From the NCBI GenBank assembly GCA_900754085.1, contig CAAEBO010000069.1, positions 1 to 16,556 of the forward strand: DNA of 16,556 bases. The letters are read 5' to 3'. The DNA is from Clostridia bacterium (GTDB lineage: Bacteria > Bacillota > Clostridia > TANB77 > CAG-508). The position numbers were made by a program, and so were the translations under genes. This document shows positions 14,144 through 16,556 of this stretch, piece after piece. Every line of letters begins with the position of its first letter. Position 1 is the first letter of the stretch. The notes below the pieces were generated by a model that saw only the letters and a list, made by a program, of their open reading frames with translations, was not told where the DNA came from and did no database searches.

Positions 14144-15070
14144 TTACATATATTTTTGAGGATTTAAAGCTTTTCCATCTTTTCTTATTTCAAAATGTAA
14201 ATGTGGTCCTGTAGAATTACCTGTTGACCCCACAGCTGCAATTTTTTCTCCTGCAGAAACTCTTTGCCCATTTTTTACATATAATTTACTACAATGTCCA
14301 TACCACATCTCGTAACCATTATCACATTTAATTTTTACTAAATATCCATATGATCCCTTATATCCTGCAAATGTTACTGTTCCTGATGCGGCAGCTTTTA
14401 TAGGTGTACCTGATGAAGCAGCTATATCTAAACCAGTATGAGAACTTGAACGAACACTACTTCTTTCTCCAAATCTGGATGTTATTTTTCCTCCAGTAAC
14501 TGGTCTTACTGCAACAACAACTTTATTACTATTTTTGTTATCAGATTTTTTTGTAGTTTTAGCTTGCTTTGCTTCTTCCTCTTTTTGTTCTATCTTTTTT
14601 TCTAAACTTTCTGTTTTAATTTTTGCAATAGCAACAGTTTCCTCTTCTGTTTCTATTTTCTCTTTTTCGAATATTTGCTTTACTCCAATATTAAGTACTA
14701 GTTTATCTTTATATTCATTTTGTAAATCTAAAACAATTTTATCTGCTTCTTCTTCAGTTTTCACATATGTTTGTATTTGGTCATCTATAGTTATTCCATA
14801 TGCTGTGTATACTGTAGAAATGTTTTCTTTTATTTTCCCTAGTACCTCTTCTTTATCTGAACTTTTCTTGCTTACAAATTTAGGCTCATATTTAACTTCT
14901 GCTTCTAAATTTCTAAAAGCTACCCCATCTTCTTTATTTTCTATATAATTATTTATTTCATTTTCTATTTCACTTTTATTTGTTACATATCCAATTTCTT
15001 CACCATTTACTGTTATTTTAAATAATATGTTATATTTAAATATAATTACAGTAAATAATATTAATAGCAT
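14144..15070 (-). CDS. Membrane-anchored M23 family peptidase (LytM-type)
   Basis: M23 enzymes cut peptidoglycan cross-links or, when inactive, regulate other hydrolases. From ATG 15070 the product is 308 residues. It has an N-terminal hydrophobic segment (LLILFTVIIFKYNILF) and an extracytoplasmic region with Lys/Glu-rich coiled-coil character around 135-180. The C-terminal M23 domain (about 190-308) has an apparently complete zinc site: His211 and Asp215 in HTGLDIA, and His290 and His292 in GPHLHFE, plus His259 in YGHC. The true start is probably further upstream. The frame stays open to a TGA at 15143-15145, and the only strong binding site, AAAAGGAG (15155-15148), is five bases before an ATA codon at 15142. 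That would add 24 residues, including SENLRIHTKEIIKFTEIFS. No ATG, GTG or TTG lies in that extension. The promoter is at 15179-15207. Confidence 0.9.
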   Translation of the reverse strand: MLLILFTVIIFKYNILFKITVNGEEIGYVTNKSEIENEINNYIENKEDGVAFRNLEAEVKYEPKFVSKKSSDKEEVLGKIKENISTVYTAYGITIDDQIQTYVKTEEEADKIVLDLQNEYKDKLVLNIGVKQIFEKEKIETEEETVAIAKIKTESLEKKIEQKEEEAKQAKTTKKSDNKNSNKVVVAVRPVTGGKITSRFGERSSVRSSSHTGLDIAASSGTPIKAAASGTVTFAGYKGSYGYLVKIKCDNGYEMWYGHCSKLYVKNGQRVSAGEKIAAVGSTGNSTGPHLHFEIRKDGKALNPQKYM

Positions 15071-15178
15071 TATTGAAAAAATCTCTGTAAACTTTATTAT
15101 CTCTTTTGTGTGAATTCTTAAATTTTCGCTTAAAATATTTATTCACTCTCCTTTTATTTCTACACACAAGCACTATTT

Positions 15179-15207
15179 ATTATATCATATATTTTATATC
15201 TTTTCAA
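15179..15207 (-). promoter_or_regulatory. Sigma-A type promoter of the M23 peptidase operon
   Basis: On the minus strand TTGAAA (15207-15202) and consensus TATAAT (15184-15179) are 17 bases apart. Transcription should start near 15172, only about 20 bases before the AAAAGGAG binding site. The remaining intergenic sequence up to 15351 is AT-rich, and I see no clear terminator for the upstream gene in it. Confidence 0.75.
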
Positions 15208-15351
15208 TTTTTCTATACATTATTTTGATAGTTTTTTTCTATTTTTTATTATTTTTTACTTTATTTTTTCAAAATTTGCTATATTTATCTCTTTTTTACT
15301 CCTATTTTCTTTTAATTTTAGCATTTTTTAGTAAAAACTTATCTAATATTT

Positions 15352-16556
15352 TTACTCCAATTTATAACCTTTAGCGTCCGCCCATTGAACCGTCCGCCAC
15401 CTCCGGCCTCCACCACCAGAAGAGAATCCTCCTCCTCCTCCGAAAGATGATGATGAATAATGAGCAGAAGAATGTGTAGATGTGTATTCTCTCATTGTTG
15501 TTTTCATTGTTTCATATGATGTTTGTATCTCTTTAGTAAATCCTATAAAACTACACTCTTTATTATCGTAACTTGGGTTACATGCCATTTCTATAATTCC
15601 TTTTGTTGGTCTTGGTTCTTGCCAATATTCTTCTGTAAATACATATGGATATGAAGCATGTAACTCTTCTATTACTTTTTCGGATATTCCAAAAGCAGTT
15701 GCATATACTAAATACTTTTCCCATACAATTATATCGAATATACCTTTTTCATTTAATAAAGAATAATGTTTTAAATATTTAGCAAGACCTTTCCACTCTG
15801 CTTGTTCATCTTCTCCTTTCTGTGTAAGCTTATATAAATTACCTCTAGCTTTTTTACGTTTTTGTTCTAATATTATAAGCATTACTGTAATAAGAACTAA
15901 TATTAATATAATTTCTAGCAAACTATTTCTTATAGCTATTCCAAAAGAAGCAAGATATCCTATTTCCAATATTGGAAGTAATGTCATTAACATACCTACT
16001 ATAATTGTAATAAAAATTCCTGCAAACATAGTTGGAATAGGGCTATATGTTTTATTATATAATTTTTCTTTTTTCCTATCTATTATATTTTCATTATATA
16101 AGTTTTCTTTTACATGCTTTACCATAGAGCTTACATATGTACTATATTTATTATAGTTCTTCTTGGCAAAGTTTTGCAATTCTTTAACCTCTATAGAATC
16201 TTTTTTTCCTATTGCATCTTTTATTAAATAATATATTGCTTTTTCATCTTCTTTTAAATTGTTATCATCTTTTACAATTGAAATATATATTTTATCTTCT
16301 GATTTTTTTTCAAATGATATATACCCTTTAAGAGATAAATTTAATATATTTGCCGCTAATACATCTGATTGTTTTCCATCTGTCCAATTAAAATCGCTAT
16401 CAAAATAATATAAAAATGCTCCTTCACCTGGTGTAGAAGTATCTTCTCTTGGTATATCTCTAAAATATTCTAAATTTCTTTTTTCTATATTATTTCCTGA
16501 CTTGTTAATATTAAAATAAGTTTTTATTTCTTTAACTATAAATAATAGTATTATTA
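15352..16556 (-). CDS. DUF2207 family membrane protein, C-terminal 400 residues, 5' end beyond the window
   Basis: The frame is open from the window edge (first whole codon 16554-16552) to TAA at 15352-15354, with no stop, so a TTG at 16179 is not the start. Family cues are EYFRDIPREDTSTPGEGAFL, a winged-helix-like part (DVLAANILNLSLKGYISFEK), two or three membrane helices in IPTMFAGIFITIIVGML through LILVLITVMLIIL, then WKGLAKYLKHYS, WEKYLVYATAFGI and a Ser/Gly-rich tail SSSSFGGGGGFSSGGGG. DUF2207 proteins usually end in such a Gly-rich tail; their function is not established. Here the tail is followed by an unusual RRWRTVQWADAKGYKLE from a GC-rich patch, where shifting frame would continue the glycine run (AGGGGR), suggesting a frameshift. 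The missing N-terminus would hold the extracytoplasmic DUF2207 part. Confidence 0.85.
   Translation of the reverse strand, partial: IILLFIVKEIKTYFNINKSGNNIEKRNLEYFRDIPREDTSTPGEGAFLYYFDSDFNWTDGKQSDVLAANILNLSLKGYISFEKKSEDKIYISIVKDDNNLKEDEKAIYYLIKDAIGKKDSIEVKELQNFAKKNYNKYSTYVSSMVKHVKENLYNENIIDRKKEKLYNKTYSPIPTMFAGIFITIIVGMLMTLLPILEIGYLASFGIAIRNSLLEIILILVLITVMLIILEQKRKKARGNLYKLTQKGEDEQAEWKGLAKYLKHYSLLNEKGIFDIIVWEKYLVYATAFGISEKVIEELHASYPYVFTEEYWQEPRPTKGIIEMACNPSYDNKECSFIGFTKEIQTSYETMKTTMREYTSTHSSAHYSSSSFGGGGGFSSGGGGRRWRTVQWADAKGYKLE

Noticed and set aside
15361..15480. GC-rich Gly/Ser tract as a repeat array or CRISPR
   Set aside because: It is codon repetition in a glycine-rich protein tail, with no regular repeat-spacer structure.
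16177..16179. TTG at 16179 as start of the DUF2207 gene
   Set aside because: The frame continues open with family-like sequence (EYFRDIPRED) to the window edge.

Overview
The window is AT-rich (roughly a quarter G+C by eye) and its genes point to an anaerobic, probably spore-forming member of the Clostridia. The evidence is a YyaC-type sporulation protein, a T-box leader on an aminoacyl-tRNA synthetase gene, GatCAB, rubredoxins and a fused AdhE, together with strong AGGAGG ribosome binding sites and textbook sigma-A promoters. I cannot name a genus.

Layout. (1) 1-1846, minus strand: hslO (redox chaperone Hsp33), a small ORF resembling an ATP-synthase F subunit, and yyaC running off the left edge. 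(2) 1805-3837, minus strand: an operon rpiB > membrane phosphoglycosyltransferase (TagO/WecA/MraY superfamily) with a rubredoxin fused to its C-terminus > free rubredoxin, with a clear promoter and terminator. (3) 3875-4722, plus strand: rpsT with promoter, leader hairpin and terminator, then a 74-residue two-helix membrane protein with its own promoter. (4) 4730-8221, minus strand: gatC, a 15-codon relic ORF, gatA, gatB. (5) 8222-10462, plus strand: aspS, divergent from gatCAB and preceded by a T-box leader. (6) 10494-13156, minus strand: adhE. (7) 13178-15207, minus strand: an M23 peptidase and a charged protein of unknown function, translationally close. (8) 15352-16556, minus strand: C-terminal part of a DUF2207 membrane protein.

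How the parts fit. gatCAB and aspS share one control region and both act in indirect aminoacyl-tRNA synthesis: AspRS can supply Asp-tRNA(Asn) to GatCAB if it is non-discriminating. In the T-box leader the triplet at the usual specifier position looks like AAC (Asn), not GAC (Asp), which would tie aspS expression to uncharged tRNA(Asn). A 12-bp perfect inverted repeat brackets the aspS promoter and abuts the gatC promoter.

The most unusual gene is the phosphoglycosyltransferase-rubredoxin fusion, followed by a separate rubredoxin about half identical to the fused domain. No CRISPR array, tRNA, rRNA, transposase or phage gene was seen. The only gene-free stretch above 300 bases is the aspS leader and its surroundings (8160-8625), described below.
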